From Methylobacterium sp. W2 (GTDB lineage Bacteria; Pseudomonadota; Alphaproteobacteria; Rhizobiales; Beijerinckiaceae), in the NCBI RefSeq assembly GCF_020662345.1, contig NZ_VMOA01000001.1, positions 218,420-282,419 of the forward strand: a DNA stretch of 64,000 nt. Reading direction: 5' to 3'. A model generated the notes under the pieces. The model did not search any database. It was not told the DNA's origin and saw nothing but the letters and a program-made list of their open reading frames with translations. Position 1 is the first letter of the stretch. The number at the start of each line of letters is the position of its first letter. The position numbers were made by a program, and so were the translations under genes. Shown piece after piece: positions 47,916-56,813 of the stretch.

Positions 47916-47990
47916 CGTCCAACTGACGCAAAGTGACAGTAGCGCGCAGTTATAGACATCGGGGTCGACCCAGCCAACAGGAGTGCCCCG
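47916..47990. promoter_or_regulatory. Divergent promoter/operator region, YafY regulator and glutathione transferase
   Basis: Contains two TGAC half-sites 11 bases apart (CTGACGCAAAGTGACAGT at about 47923-47940), TATAGA at 47951-47956 as a possible -10 for the transferase, and CAGGAG as its ribosome site. The half-sites are candidates for regulator binding; this is inferred from position. Confidence 0.4.
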
Positions 47991-48593
47991 ATGCTGACCC
48001 TCTTCCATTCGCCCAAAAGCCGTTCGACCCGCATTATCGCACTGCTGCACGAGCTCGGGGCCCTCGACGACGTGTCGGTGGAAATCGTCGCCATCACGCG
48101 CCAGGACGGCTCAGGCCAGCGTGATCCCGCCAACCCCCATCCCGAAGGAAAGGTGCCGTTCCTTGTCCATGACGGCGTGACGATCTGGGAGAGCAGTGCG
48201 ATCATGCTCTATCTCGCCGACCTCTTCCCGAAGGCCGGCCTGAATATCCCACCGGATCATCCGCAGCGGGGAGCCTATCTCAGCTGGTTCGCGTGGTATG
48301 CGGGCGTGGTCGAGCCGGTCATGCTGCTGGAAGCGATCGGGCTCACGCATCCCGCCCTCGCATCCACCTTTCGCAGCGGCGCGGAGATGCGGCAGCGGCT
48401 CGCCTCAGCGCTCGCCGAGGGGCCCTACCTTTTCGGCGAGCGCTTCACGGCGGCTGATCTGTTGCTTCACTCGCCCTATGCTTGGTTCGGCAAGCCGGAC
48501 GAGCCGGTCCTCGATGCGTGGGTGGAGCGCTGCATGGCCCGTCCCGGAGCGGCTTTCGCCACGGAGTTCGACATCCTGCACGCGCTGAAATGA
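47991..48593 (+). CDS. Glutathione S-transferase family protein
   Basis: A 200-residue cytoplasmic protein. The N-terminal thioredoxin-like domain shows LFHSPKSRSTRIIALLHELG and the glutathione-binding PEGKVPFLVHDG ... WESSAIMLYLADLFP, both typical. The all-helical C-terminal domain has the N-capping FTAADLLLHSPYAW. Substrate unknown. Divergent from, and probably controlled by, the WYL regulator. Confidence 0.9.
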   Translation: MLTLFHSPKSRSTRIIALLHELGALDDVSVEIVAITRQDGSGQRDPANPHPEGKVPFLVHDGVTIWESSAIMLYLADLFPKAGLNIPPDHPQRGAYLSWFAWYAGVVEPVMLLEAIGLTHPALASTFRSGAEMRQRLASALAEGPYLFGERFTAADLLLHSPYAWFGKPDEPVLDAWVERCMARPGAAFATEFDILHALK

Positions 48594-48740
48594 GCGGTCT
48601 CAGCAGGCCACCACATCTCTGCATGGGTGAGCGACGCGGTTCTGAGCTCTAGCTTGTGCTTCCGATATGATCAGCGCAGCGTCCAGTTCAGGCATTGTGC
48701 CTAAAAAGACGCCATCTGGCTCATAAAACAATCATGGAGA

Positions 48741-48776
48741 AAGAAAATCGCCACGACGCCAAGGGGCGCCGTGGCG
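48741..48776 (-). terminator. Intrinsic terminator of glnII
   Basis: CGCCACGACGCC (48749-48760) pairs with GGCGCCGTGGCG (48765-48776) with one mismatch around AAGG, about 10 bases beyond the glnII stop. On the minus strand it leads into ATTTTCTTTC. Confidence 0.82.
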
Positions 48777-48785
48777 GATGTCGTA

Positions 48786-49826
48786 TCAGGCTGCGGCCTT
48801 CGCTTCCTCGGAGGTCGGCACCGAGGCGACGGTCTTCAGGATCTGCGAAGCGATCTGGTAGGGGTCCCCCTGGCTGTTGGGACGGCGGTCTTCCAGGTAG
48901 CCCTTGTACTCATTGTTGACGAAGCTGTGCGGTACGCGGATCGAGGCGCCGCGATCGGCGATGCCATAGCTGAACTGGTCGATTGCCGCGGTCTCGTGCT
49001 TGCCGGTCAGACGCATATGGTTGTCCGGGCCGTAGACGGCGATGTGGTCGTCCAGGTTCTCCTTGAACGCCGCCATCAGCGACTCGAAATAGGCTTTGCC
49101 GCCCACCGTGCGGAGGTGCTCCGTCGAGAAGTTGGCGTGCATGCCCGAGCCGTTCCAATCGGTGGCACCGAGCGGCTTGCAATGATACTCGATGTCGATC
49201 TCGTACTTCTCGCACAGACGCTGAAGGATGTAGCGGGCGACCCACATCTCGTCGGCGGCCTTCTTGGAGCCCTTGCCGAAGATCTGGAATTCCCACTGGC
49301 CCTTGGCCACCTCGGCGTTGATGCCCTCGTGGTTGATGCCGGCGTCCAGGCACAGGTCCAGATGCTCTTCGACGATCTTGCGTGCGATCGAGCCGACTTC
49401 CTTGTAGCCGACGCCGCAATAGTACGGGCCCTGGGGGGCCGGGTATCCGCTGGCGGGGAAGCCGAGGGGACGACCGTCCTTGTAGAAGAAGTACTCCTGC
49501 TCGAAGCCGAACCAGGCGCCGTCATCGTCGAGGATCGTGGCGCGCTTGTTGGAGGCATGCGGCGTCACGCCGTCCGGCATCATCACTTCGCACATCACCA
49601 GCACGCCGTTCTTGCGCGTGCTGTCGGGGAAGTGCCGCACGGGCTTGAGCATGCAGTCGGAGCTCCCGCCCTCGGCCTGCATCGTCGAACTGCCGTCGAA
49701 GCCCCAAAGCGGAAGCTGCTCGAGGGTCGGGAAGCCGTCGAATTCCTTGATCTGGGTCTTGCCACGCAGGTTCGGCACCGGCGTGTATCCGTCGAGCCAT
49801 AGATACTCGAGCTTATATTTCGTCAT
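48786..49826 (-). CDS. glnII: Glutamine synthetase type II (GSII, eukaryote-like)
   Basis: A 346-residue glutamine synthetase of the short GSII class found in rhizobia, actinomycetes and eukaryotes, not the 470-residue adenylylated GSI. Motifs include WGFDGSSTMQAEG, WFGFEQEYFF, NAEVAKGQWEFQIF and NGSGMHANFSTE, holding metal, ATP and glutamate ligands. It forms glutamine from glutamate and ammonia in the cytoplasm. The ATG at 49826 gives the family N-terminus. A sigma-54 type promoter lies about 90 bases upstream and a terminator follows, so it is a single nitrogen-regulated unit. Confidence 0.95.
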   Translation of the reverse strand: MTKYKLEYLWLDGYTPVPNLRGKTQIKEFDGFPTLEQLPLWGFDGSSTMQAEGGSSDCMLKPVRHFPDSTRKNGVLVMCEVMMPDGVTPHASNKRATILDDDGAWFGFEQEYFFYKDGRPLGFPASGYPAPQGPYYCGVGYKEVGSIARKIVEEHLDLCLDAGINHEGINAEVAKGQWEFQIFGKGSKKAADEMWVARYILQRLCEKYEIDIEYHCKPLGATDWNGSGMHANFSTEHLRTVGGKAYFESLMAAFKENLDDHIAVYGPDNHMRLTGKHETAAIDQFSYGIADRGASIRVPHSFVNNEYKGYLEDRRPNSQGDPYQIASQILKTVASVPTSEEAKAAA

Positions 49827-49911
49827 TTCGAGCCTCTCGTCCCTCAAGCGATCCGACGGCCGGGTCTCCCCCTCACATCGTTCGCGGCCGTTCGTAGCCG
49901 GAATCGCCGTT

Positions 49912-49927
49912 AGCATAACGTGTGCCA
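49912..49927 (-). promoter_or_regulatory. Sigma-54 (-24/-12) promoter of glnII
   Basis: On the minus strand TGGCAC, five bases, ATGCT: GG and GC are at the required spacing, and only the first base of the TTGC block differs. The start point would be near 49901, giving a leader of about 75 bases. glnII is NtrC/sigma-54 controlled in rhizobia; no clear NtrC palindrome is visible upstream. Confidence 0.7.
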
Positions 49928-50310
49928 CCGGCGGCCTCAGGGCACGCCGCTACTGACGTGAACCCCGGCCGCAACGGGACAAGAGCCTTTACCACCGGGC
50001 ATGGCGATCTTGACCCGCAGGCCCCGCCTGCCTGCGAGATAGGCATTCCCGGAAACCAGGCGAGCGGAGGCGAGCACTCACATGATGATCGCCTTCCGTG
50101 CGTTGCCCATCAACCTGGCGAACGACGATGCGGCACGATCGTGAAGTTAGGGATATCGTCCGTTCGGCATTTGGCTCCCGTGCTTAATCCCGAAACAAAA
50201 AATATAAATTCGACCCATCGCATGCTGCCTTTCCAGGCGAACACGCGTTCCATCGCATCCGCACCGAACGGTCGGCGATACGAGTAACTCACGGAACGGA
50301 GTCCGTCCTG
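49928..50310. other. Intergenic region between glnII and the histidine-rich protein gene
   Basis: About 380 bases without a credible gene. An A/T-rich patch at about 50193-50215 (AAACAAAAAATATAAATT) stands out from the G+C-rich surroundings and could belong to the promoter of the downstream gene. Enhancer sites for glnII would be expected at the left end, but I cannot identify them. Confidence 0.4.
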
Positions 50311-50631
50311 ATGAAGAACCCAACCCTGTCCGCCATGGCGAAGACCCTCGCCATCGTGGTCGCCCTGGTGGGCGCGATGATCCTCGGCACTCCGCGCGGC
50401 GTACAAGCCGCCCCGATGGCTGTGTCCAGCGAGGTCGCCGGCTCGGTCAACGTGGCCGCCACGCAGGTCCAGTACGGCGGTGGTCACTGGCGCCATCACG
50501 GCCGGCATCATCGCCGTCATTTCGGTCATCATCGCGGCCGCCACTTCGGCCATCACTACGGCCGTCGCTTCGGCCACCATCACCATCACCGCCGTTTCGG
50601 TCATCATCATCGCCGCCACTACCGCTACTGA
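50311..50631 (+). CDS. Exported histidine-rich protein, putative metal binder
   Basis: A 106-residue protein with a signal peptide ([18 protein letters not shown], cleavage near VQA-AP). The last 45 residues are a repeat of (R/G)-(H/R)-F-G-H-H units with more than twenty histidines, many arginines and aromatic residues. Such tails bind Ni, Cu, Zn or Co, or buffer protons. I do not recognise a named family. It stands between glnII and rph with its own A/T-rich leader. The gene may be lineage-specific. Confidence 0.72.
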   Translation: MKNPTLSAMAKTLAIVVALVGAMILGTPRGVQAAPMAVSSEVAGSVNVAATQVQYGGGHWRHHGRHHRRHFGHHRGRHFGHHYGRRFGHHHHHRRFGHHHRRHYRY

Positions 50632-50752
50632 GGGTGAGTTCGGGGCGCGTCCTGCGGGCGTGCCCCTCCCTTCCTGGGCGCGCTTGCCGGTAGACCAGCC
50701 GGGGCCTAAGAGCCCGGACGATCAATCCGGAACTCGACCAAGGAGAGTGCCC

Positions 50753-51466
50753 ATGCGGCCCTCGAAGCGCGCGAACGACGAACTGCGCAACGTCACCCTG
50801 GAGCGCGCCGTCGCCCGCTACGCCGAGGGTTCCTGCCTCGTCACCTTCGGCCAGACGAAAGTGCTCTGCACGGCCTCTCTCGAGGAACGCGGCCCGCCAT
50901 GGCTGCGCGGTTCGGGCAAGGGCTGGGTTACCGCCGAGTATTCCATGCTCCCCCGCGCAACCCATGAGCGCACCCGCCGCGAGGTGAATTCCGGCAAGCC
51001 ATCCGGGCGGACGCAGGAGATTCAGCGCCTGATCGGCCGCTCACTCCGCGCCGTCACCAATCTTCCCGCTATCGGCGAGCGCCAGATCACCGTGGATTGC
51101 GATGTGATCCAAGCGGATGGCGGCACCCGCACCGCCGCGATCACCGGTGCCTGGATCGCCCTGCATGATTGTTTCACCTGGATGCGCGGGCGCTCCATCA
51201 TCTCGGTAGACCCCCTGCGCGAGCACGTCGCCGCGATCTCCTGCGGCATCTACAAGGGTACCCCGGTGCTCGATCTCGAATATGCGGAAGATTCGGCCGC
51301 CGAGACTGATGCGAATTTCGTCATGACCGGCTCCGGCGGCCTCGTGGAGGTGCAGGGCACCGCCGAGGGCAAGCCCTTTTCGGAGGCCGAACTCATCGAA
51401 TTGCTGCGGCTAGCCCGTGGCGGCGTCGAGCAGCTCGTCGCTCTTCAGAAGCAGGCGATCGCATGA
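50753..51466 (+). CDS. rph: Ribonuclease PH
   Basis: A 237-residue phosphorolytic 3'-5' exoribonuclease that trims tRNA 3' ends. The sequence starts [18 protein letters not shown] and has [20 protein letters not shown], split as VLCTASLE and [16 protein letters not shown], then [20 protein letters not shown] region residues for phosphate and RNA binding. The ATG at 50753 follows AAGGAGAG. The stop overlaps the rdgB start by 4 bases; rph-rdgB-hemW form one operon, the usual alphaproteobacterial order. Confidence 0.97.
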   Translation: MRPSKRANDELRNVTLERAVARYAEGSCLVTFGQTKVLCTASLEERGPPWLRGSGKGWVTAEYSMLPRATHERTRREVNSGKPSGRTQEIQRLIGRSLRAVTNLPAIGERQITVDCDVIQADGGTRTAAITGAWIALHDCFTWMRGRSIISVDPLREHVAAISCGIYKGTPVLDLEYAEDSAAETDANFVMTGSGGLVEVQGTAEGKPFSEAELIELLRLARGGVEQLVALQKQAIA

Positions 51467-52098
51467 GCGAGCCGCGCATCCTCACCGGGCGGGTCGTCAT
51501 CGCCACCCATAATCCAGGCAAGCTCGTGGAGATGCGCGAGCTTCTGGCGCCGTTCGGCGTCGAAGCGGTCTCAGCCGGCGAACTCGGTCTGCCCGAGCCA
51601 GACGAGACCGGGACGATGTTCTCCGAGAACGCGGCGATCAAGGCCATTGCTGCGGCGCAGGCTTCGAAATTGCCGGCCTTTGCCGACGATTCCGGCCTCT
51701 GCGTCAACGCTCTCGACGGCGCACCAGGCCTGTTCTCCGCCCGCTGGGCCGGTCCGAACAAGGACTTCTCCGGCGCCATGGCCCGCATCGCGGCCGAGCT
51801 CGACAAGCGTGGTGCCACCACGCGCCGGGCTCACTTCGTCTCCGCCCTCGTCATCGCCTGGCCCGACGGCCATACCGAGACATTCGAGGGTCGCGTCTTC
51901 GGCGATCTCGTGGAGCCGCGCGGCTCGCAGGGGTTCGGCTACGACCCGATGTTCCTACCCGACGGCTACGACCGGACCTTCGGTGAGATCTCCTCGGAGG
52001 AGAAGCACGGCGTCGACTGGCAGAGCGGGAACGCTCTGTCGCACCGCGCCCGCGCGTTCGTGCTTCTGGCCGGGAGCTGCCTGCGTCGGCCTAGCTGA
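51463..52098 (+). CDS. rdgB: XTP/dITP diphosphatase RdgB
   Basis: A 211-residue HAM1/RdgB pyrophosphatase that removes non-canonical purine nucleotides (XTP, dITP). [15 protein letters not shown] forms the nucleotide-binding start, [12 protein letters not shown] holds the metal-binding aspartates, and GFGYDPMF and SHRARAF close the active site. ATGA overlap with rph indicates coupled translation. Confidence 0.96.
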   Translation: MSEPRILTGRVVIATHNPGKLVEMRELLAPFGVEAVSAGELGLPEPDETGTMFSENAAIKAIAAAQASKLPAFADDSGLCVNALDGAPGLFSARWAGPNKDFSGAMARIAAELDKRGATTRRAHFVSALVIAWPDGHTETFEGRVFGDLVEPRGSQGFGYDPMFLPDGYDRTFGEISSEEKHGVDWQSGNALSHRARAFVLLAGSCLRRPS

Positions 52099-52152
52099 AC
52101 GGGCGGGCGAGCTTCTTTACTCCTCACTTCGGCCGTATCCCGAGGTGCGGCG

Positions 52153-53391
52153 ATGACCGTGGATCGTCCCGGCACCATTGCCAAAAGCTCCAACCGCGCG
52201 CACATCCGCCCGATGACCGATCGTTCAGGCCCGGACCACCCGACCCGCGATGCCGGGTTCGGTGTCTATGTCCATTGGCCCTTCTGTGCCTCGAAGTGCC
52301 CGTATTGCGACTTCAACAGCCATGTCCGTCACGCGCCGGTGGACGAGGTCCGCTTTCTCGCGGCGTTCCGGTCCGAGATCGCCCATGTGGCGGCGCGAAT
52401 TCCGGGCCGGACCGTGTCGAGCATCTTCCTCGGCGGCGGCACCCCGTCGCTGATGCAGCCGGCCACCGTTGCGGGATTGCTCGAGGCCATCGACGATGCC
52501 TGGGGCACGGCGCCGGATATCGAGGTGACGCTGGAAGCGAACCCCACCAGCGTCGAGGCCGGCCGTTTTCGCGGTTATCGGGCTGCCGGGGTGAATCGCG
52601 TGTCCCTCGGGGTCCAGGCCATGGACGACGCCTCCCTGAAAGCCCTTGGGCGGCTCCACACGGCCGCCGAGGCGATGGCGGCGGTTGAGACGGCGGCCGC
52701 GCATTTCGAGCGCTACTCCTTCGATCTCATCTATGCACGGCCGAACCAGAGCGCGTCCGCCTGGCGAACCGAGCTGAAAGAGGCCATCGCCCGGGCGGCC
52801 GAGCACTTGTCGCTCTACCAGCTGACCATCGAGCCGGGGACGCCGTTCTTCGGCCTCCACGCCGCCGGCAAGCTCGTCCCACCGGACAACGACATGGCGA
52901 GAGCGCTCTACGACGTGACGCAGGAGGTCTGCGACGCGGCCGGACTCTCCTCCTACGAGATCTCAAACCATTCCCGCCCCGGTGCGCAATCGCGCCACAA
53001 CCTCCTGTACTGGCGTTATGGCGAATATGCCGGCATCGGTCCCGGCGCGCATGGCCGGCTGGTGACCGGCGAAGGGCGGATCGGCACCGTCACCGAACGG
53101 GCGCCGGAGGCATGGCTCGCCCGGGTCGAGCGCGACGGCCACGGCGTCGTCGAGACTGAAAGCCTTTCTGCAGCAGACCAGGGCGACGAGTTCCTGATGA
53201 TGGGCCTGCGTCTAAGGGAGGGCGTCGATCCGGCCCGTTATGCGATCCTGAAGGGTCGCCCCCTCGATCCGGTCCGCGTCGAAGCTCTGATCGGCGATGG
53301 GCTCGTCGCCCGCCTGGACGGAGGCCGCATCGCCGCGACCCCGCGCGGTGCGCCGGTTCTGAACGCGGTGGTGGCGGAACTCGCTGCCTGA
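52153..53391 (+). CDS. hemW: Radical SAM family heme chaperone HemW
   Basis: A 412-residue protein resembling coproporphyrinogen dehydrogenase but belonging to the HemW branch. YVHWPFCASKCPYCDFNSH has the CxxxCxxC cluster motif; the downstream FLGGGTPSL and RVSLGVQAMDD are typical. HemW binds heme and is thought to deliver it to membrane targets. The ATG at 52153 has GAGGTG upstream; an internal ATG at 52213 is possible but lacks a ribosome site. Third gene of the rph operon. Confidence 0.95.
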   Translation: MTVDRPGTIAKSSNRAHIRPMTDRSGPDHPTRDAGFGVYVHWPFCASKCPYCDFNSHVRHAPVDEVRFLAAFRSEIAHVAARIPGRTVSSIFLGGGTPSLMQPATVAGLLEAIDDAWGTAPDIEVTLEANPTSVEAGRFRGYRAAGVNRVSLGVQAMDDASLKALGRLHTAAEAMAAVETAAAHFERYSFDLIYARPNQSASAWRTELKEAIARAAEHLSLYQLTIEPGTPFFGLHAAGKLVPPDNDMARALYDVTQEVCDAAGLSSYEISNHSRPGAQSRHNLLYWRYGEYAGIGPGAHGRLVTGEGRIGTVTERAPEAWLARVERDGHGVVETESLSAADQGDEFLMMGLRLREGVDPARYAILKGRPLDPVRVEALIGDGLVARLDGGRIAATPRGAPVLNAVVAELAA

Positions 53392-53477
53392 TGCCAAGCC
53401 GAGTGCCATGACCGCGCCGGTCGTCGCCCTCGTCCTCATCGCGGCCTTCCTCAGCCACATCTAATGCGCAAACCGGA

Positions 53478-54719
53478 TCACGTGCCGGAGGGGCCGAGCG
53501 TGCGCGGGGCCGGGCTGACGATGGTCGGTGCGCCGCTACGGATCTCGTAGATGGCCAGCGCCCTGTCGCTCACCCCCTCCGGGCGGAAGCGGAAGGTCCC
53601 GTCGATGCCCGAAAAGCCGGCTTGTGTGGTCAGGGTGACGTCGGCAAAGCGCTGCGATCCGTACTGCCGTGTCAGCGCCGCCATGAGTGAGACGGCGTCG
53701 TAGGCCAGTGTCGCCACGCGTGGCGGCACGGAGCCGAAACGCGCCTGATAACGCTGCGAGAAACCGTTGAACCCATTGGCATCCGCCGCTGCGAACCAGC
53801 CGCCCTGCAAGGCGGGGAGGGCATAGTTGCGCGGGTCGTTCCACACCGCCGTGCCGATGGGCTTCACCCGGCCGGGAGAGAAGCCTGCCTTCGTGAGCGC
53901 CGGTGAGACGATGGCCAAGCCTTCCGGGCTTTCCGGCAGGAACAGGGCATCGGCCTGGGCACCGGGACCATTGATGAGTCCGGCAAGGCGCGAGATGGCG
54001 GGGGCAGGCGCGCCCGGCGCATAGCGCTCGATTCCCACCAGTCGAGCACCTTTCCTCGCTACCGCCTCGCGGAACTGCGCCTCCACGGCATTCCCGTAGC
54101 TGCTCTCGGGGATCAGCGCGGCGAAGGAGCGGCGACCTGCCGCCACTGCCTCATCGACCACCCGGTCCACCTCGGTCTGCGGCAGGAAGCTGAGAAGGTA
54201 GACGCTACGCGCTGCAACGCTCGCATCGGTGGAGAAGGCGATGATTGGCTTGCCGGCCCCACGCGTGACCCCCGCTGCAGCCTGGACATTGGCCGCGAAA
54301 AGCGGGCCGAGCACCAGTTCTGCCCCCTCGGCGAGGGCGGCCTGGGCCGCCTCCCGCGCGCCATCGGGCGAGCCGCGATCGTCCTTGACCAGGATCTGCA
54401 GGTCGGGCTTCTGGAAATCCTCGACGGCAAGTTCCGCCGCATTGCGCAGAGCCGCACCGACGGCGGAACCGGGACCGGACAGGGGCAAGATGAAGGCGAT
54501 CTTCACCGACCCGGTACCGATCTTCATCGCGCCCGGTGACGTGGCCTGCGGATCGCCCGCGGCGGACATATCCGGGTCGGGCGCGGCTTTCGTAGCGCGC
54601 GAGCCACCATCAGGTCCGCCGATGCAGCCGCCAAGCCCCCCGGCGAGCAGGAGAATCGCCGCCGCCCTCGCCCAAACGGGCGTTGCCGAACCGTGGCCCC
54701 TTGCAAGGCTTTTCCCCAT
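53478..54719 (-). CDS. LpoA-like penicillin-binding protein activator lipoprotein
   Basis: A 413-residue lipoprotein: the signal peptide ends in LLLAGGLGGC, whose cysteine would be lipidated. The rest is a type I periplasmic-binding fold (VKIAFILPLSGPGSAVG, split as VKIAFILPLSGPGSA, then ELVLGPLFAANVQAAAG and VATLAYDAVSLMAAL). This matches the C-terminal domain of LpoA, the outer-membrane activator of PBP1A, without its N-terminal TPR half. It is divergent from rsmI-yraN, the same neighbourhood as E. coli lpoA. The role in peptidoglycan synthesis is inferred. Confidence 0.85.
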   Translation of the reverse strand: MGKSLARGHGSATPVWARAAAILLLAGGLGGCIGGPDGGSRATKAAPDPDMSAAGDPQATSPGAMKIGTGSVKIAFILPLSGPGSAVGAALRNAAELAVEDFQKPDLQILVKDDRGSPDGAREAAQAALAEGAELVLGPLFAANVQAAAGVTRGAGKPIIAFSTDASVAARSVYLLSFLPQTEVDRVVDEAVAAGRRSFAALIPESSYGNAVEAQFREAVARKGARLVGIERYAPGAPAPAISRLAGLINGPGAQADALFLPESPEGLAIVSPALTKAGFSPGRVKPIGTAVWNDPRNYALPALQGGWFAAADANGFNGFSQRYQARFGSVPPRVATLAYDAVSLMAALTRQYGSQRFADVTLTTQAGFSGIDGTFRFRPEGVSDRALAIYEIRSGAPTIVSPAPRTLGPSGT

Positions 54720-54858
54720 TGCACGGTACTCCCCGTCGCCAATCCGTGTCCCACGCCCGATGCGTGAACGGTTAAAGCCTGGACGACAAAAGTAAATGTG
54801 CCGACACCCCCGGCACGGGCATTCCTCCGGCCCGTGTCCCCGTGGCAAAGTCCGGCCT

Positions 54859-55821
54859 ATGACTCAGAGAATCGACAATCGGACGCGCCGCTCCAGGGCA
54901 GTCCACGATCCGGCCAAGCCCGTCTCCACCTTCACCGCTTTCGGCCTCGCGGCGGAGGCGGAACCACTCGACCCCGGATTGCACGTGGTAGCGACCCCGA
55001 TCGGCAATCTCATGGACGTGTCGTTCCGTGCGCTCGCGACTCTCGCGGCGGCCGATACCGTGCTCGCCGAAGACACCCGCGTCACCCGCACACTGTTGAT
55101 GCATTACGGCATCACGACGCCGCTGGTCGCCTATCACGAGCATTCGAACGCGGCGGTGCGTGAGCGGATGATCGCACGGATGCAGAACGGCGAAGCTCTG
55201 GCCCTGGTCTCGGATGCCGGAACGCCGTTGGTCTCGGATCCCGGTTTCAAGCTCGTCCAGGCGGCGATCGAGGCCGGCATCGCGGTGACGCCGATCCCCG
55301 GACCCTCGGCGGTGATGACCGCCATCGTCGCGGCGGGCCTGCCCACCGACCGCTTCTTCTTCGAAGGCTTTCTGCCGCAGAAATCCGGCGCCCGGCGCAA
55401 TCGCCTTGCGGCACTCGGGCAGATTCCAGGGACGCTGGTCCTGTTCGAATCGCCCCATCGCCTGCCCGAGATGCTGGTGGATGCCGCCGCGATCCTCGGC
55501 GGAAGCCGGCCCGCGGCGGTCGCCCGCGAACTCACCAAGCTCTACGAGACGATCCGGCGCGGCACTCTCGCGACCCTGGCCGAGACCTTCACCGAGGAGG
55601 GAGCGCCCAAGGGCGAGGTGGTGGTCGTGATCGGGACCAACCCGGACGAACCGCCGGAGGAGGAGGTCGAGGCCGGTCTCGATGCGGCGATCGAAGCGGC
55701 GCTCTCCCGCCACTCGATCAAGGATGCCGCCGCCCTCGTGGCCGATGCCACTGGCCAGCCCCGTCGCGTGGTCTATGCCCGCGCCCTCGTCCTTGCCCGG
55801 CGCACCGATGCGGACGTCTAA
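54859..55821 (+). CDS. rsmI: 16S rRNA (cytidine1402-2'-O)-methyltransferase RsmI
   Basis: A 320-residue tetrapyrrole-methylase-fold enzyme that 2'-O-methylates C1402 in the ribosomal decoding centre. [45 protein letters not shown] and [11 protein letters not shown] are all family motifs, in order. The ATG at 54859 leaves an extra 40-residue N-terminal segment relative to E. coli. The gene overlaps yraN by 14 bases. Confidence 0.95.
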   Translation: MTQRIDNRTRRSRAVHDPAKPVSTFTAFGLAAEAEPLDPGLHVVATPIGNLMDVSFRALATLAAADTVLAEDTRVTRTLLMHYGITTPLVAYHEHSNAAVRERMIARMQNGEALALVSDAGTPLVSDPGFKLVQAAIEAGIAVTPIPGPSAVMTAIVAAGLPTDRFFFEGFLPQKSGARRNRLAALGQIPGTLVLFESPHRLPEMLVDAAAILGGSRPAAVARELTKLYETIRRGTLATLAETFTEEGAPKGEVVVVIGTNPDEPPEEEVEAGLDAAIEAALSRHSIKDAAALVADATGQPRRVVYARALVLARRTDADV

Positions 55822-56200
55822 GCTCGTCGGCGCGAAAGAGCGGCGACGCGCCACCTACCTGCGCGGCCATTCGGGCGAGACCCTCGCCCTCCTTGCTATG
55901 ATGATGAAGGGGTATCGTCCCCTGGCCCGGCGCTTCAGCGCGAGTGGCGGGGAGATCGATCTGATCCTGCGCCGGGGCGACACGATCGCTTTCGTGGAGG
56001 TGAAGGCGAGGGCGACCCTCGACGCGGCCCGGACCGCCATTGATGCGAAGAAACGTGCGCGTTTTTCACGCGCGGTGCGCGCTTGGATGGCGCGCAATCC
56101 GCGCTACGAGGCGATGACGTGGCGCGCGGATGCCGTGTTCGTGGCGCCACGGACCTGGCCGCGCCATCTGCCCGATGCTTTTGCGATCGAGGAAGTGTGA
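55808..56200 (+). CDS. UPF0102 / YraN family nuclease-fold protein
   Basis: A 130-residue protein with the Holliday-resolvase-like restriction-endonuclease fold: [21 protein letters not shown], split as [22 protein letters not shown], abbreviated as GEIDLI ... FVEVKAR, has the E-x-D ... E-x-K active-site pattern. The function of YraN is unknown. It overlaps the end of rsmI by 14 bases, and both are divergent from the LpoA-like gene, as in E. coli yraL-yraM-yraN. Confidence 0.9.
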   Translation: MRTSKLVGAKERRRATYLRGHSGETLALLAMMMKGYRPLARRFSASGGEIDLILRRGDTIAFVEVKARATLDAARTAIDAKKRARFSRAVRAWMARNPRYEAMTWRADAVFVAPRTWPRHLPDAFAIEEV

Positions 56201-56236
56201 ACCGGCGCGCTGGCCGTTCGGCCCACCGGAATCGGC

Positions 56237-56626
56237 CTACTTTCTCGCGGCCGCGAGGGCAGCGATCAGCGTCCGCTTGAGATCGGCTTGGCTGAATGGC
56301 TTCTGGACCACAAGACGGTCGCGGAACGGCTCGCGGATTCCGGCGCCGCCATACCCTGTCGAGAACACGATCGGCAGGTTGCGCTCCGTGATCGCCTCGG
56401 CCACCGGATAGATGGGTTCGCCAGCGACGTTCACGTCGAGGATGGCGACCTCGAACGTCTCGGTCCGGGCCATTTCCAAGGCCGTCGCGAGACGAGCCGC
56501 GGGCCCGACGACGGTGCACCCGAAATCGAGGAGCATGTCTTCGAGCAGCATCGAAATGGCGGCTTCGTCCTCCACCACCAGAACTCTGGCGCCGTCGAGG
56601 AGAGTTTCGTTCTGTTCAGCACTCAC
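56237..56626 (-). CDS. Single-domain response regulator with FATGUY-like motif
   Basis: A 129-residue stand-alone receiver domain: acidic pair in VVEDEAA (E19, D20), phospho-acceptor D64 in AILDVNVAG, and K109 in VVQKPFS. The segment PIVFSTGYGGAG (about 86-97) closely resembles the PFxFATGY(G/S) motif of FATGUY regulators, which take phosphate from HWE/HisKA2 kinases and feed the general stress response in alphaproteobacteria (SdrG of Methylobacterium is one). The start is a GTG. The nearest HWE kinase in the window is the LOV kinase 3.6 kb away on the same strand. Partner is inferred. Confidence 0.85.
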   Translation of the reverse strand: MSAEQNETLLDGARVLVVEDEAAISMLLEDMLLDFGCTVVGPAARLATALEMARTETFEVAILDVNVAGEPIYPVAEAITERNLPIVFSTGYGGAGIREPFRDRLVVQKPFSQADLKRTLIAALAAARK

Positions 56627-56813
56627 GCTGGGGATTCTTCCCTTCGATTCGTTCCGGCCTGGAACGGTGCCGTCATCCGGAGCCTTACAGGCTTGCCATC
56701 CGTGAGGTTGGCGAGAATGACGTGTAGCGCCTGCGGCAACGGTCGAGCCGTCGCCCGTTCCGCTTGGCGTGTCAAGGCGCAGGAAGTGGCCGCGGAGGTT
56801 CAGGATCGGGTTA

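Noticed and set aside
53408..53464. 18-residue hydrophobic ORF just after hemW (MTAPVVALVLIAAFLSHI)
   Set aside because: Start and stop fit and it could be a membrane microprotein, but there is no ribosome site and it is too short to separate from chance.
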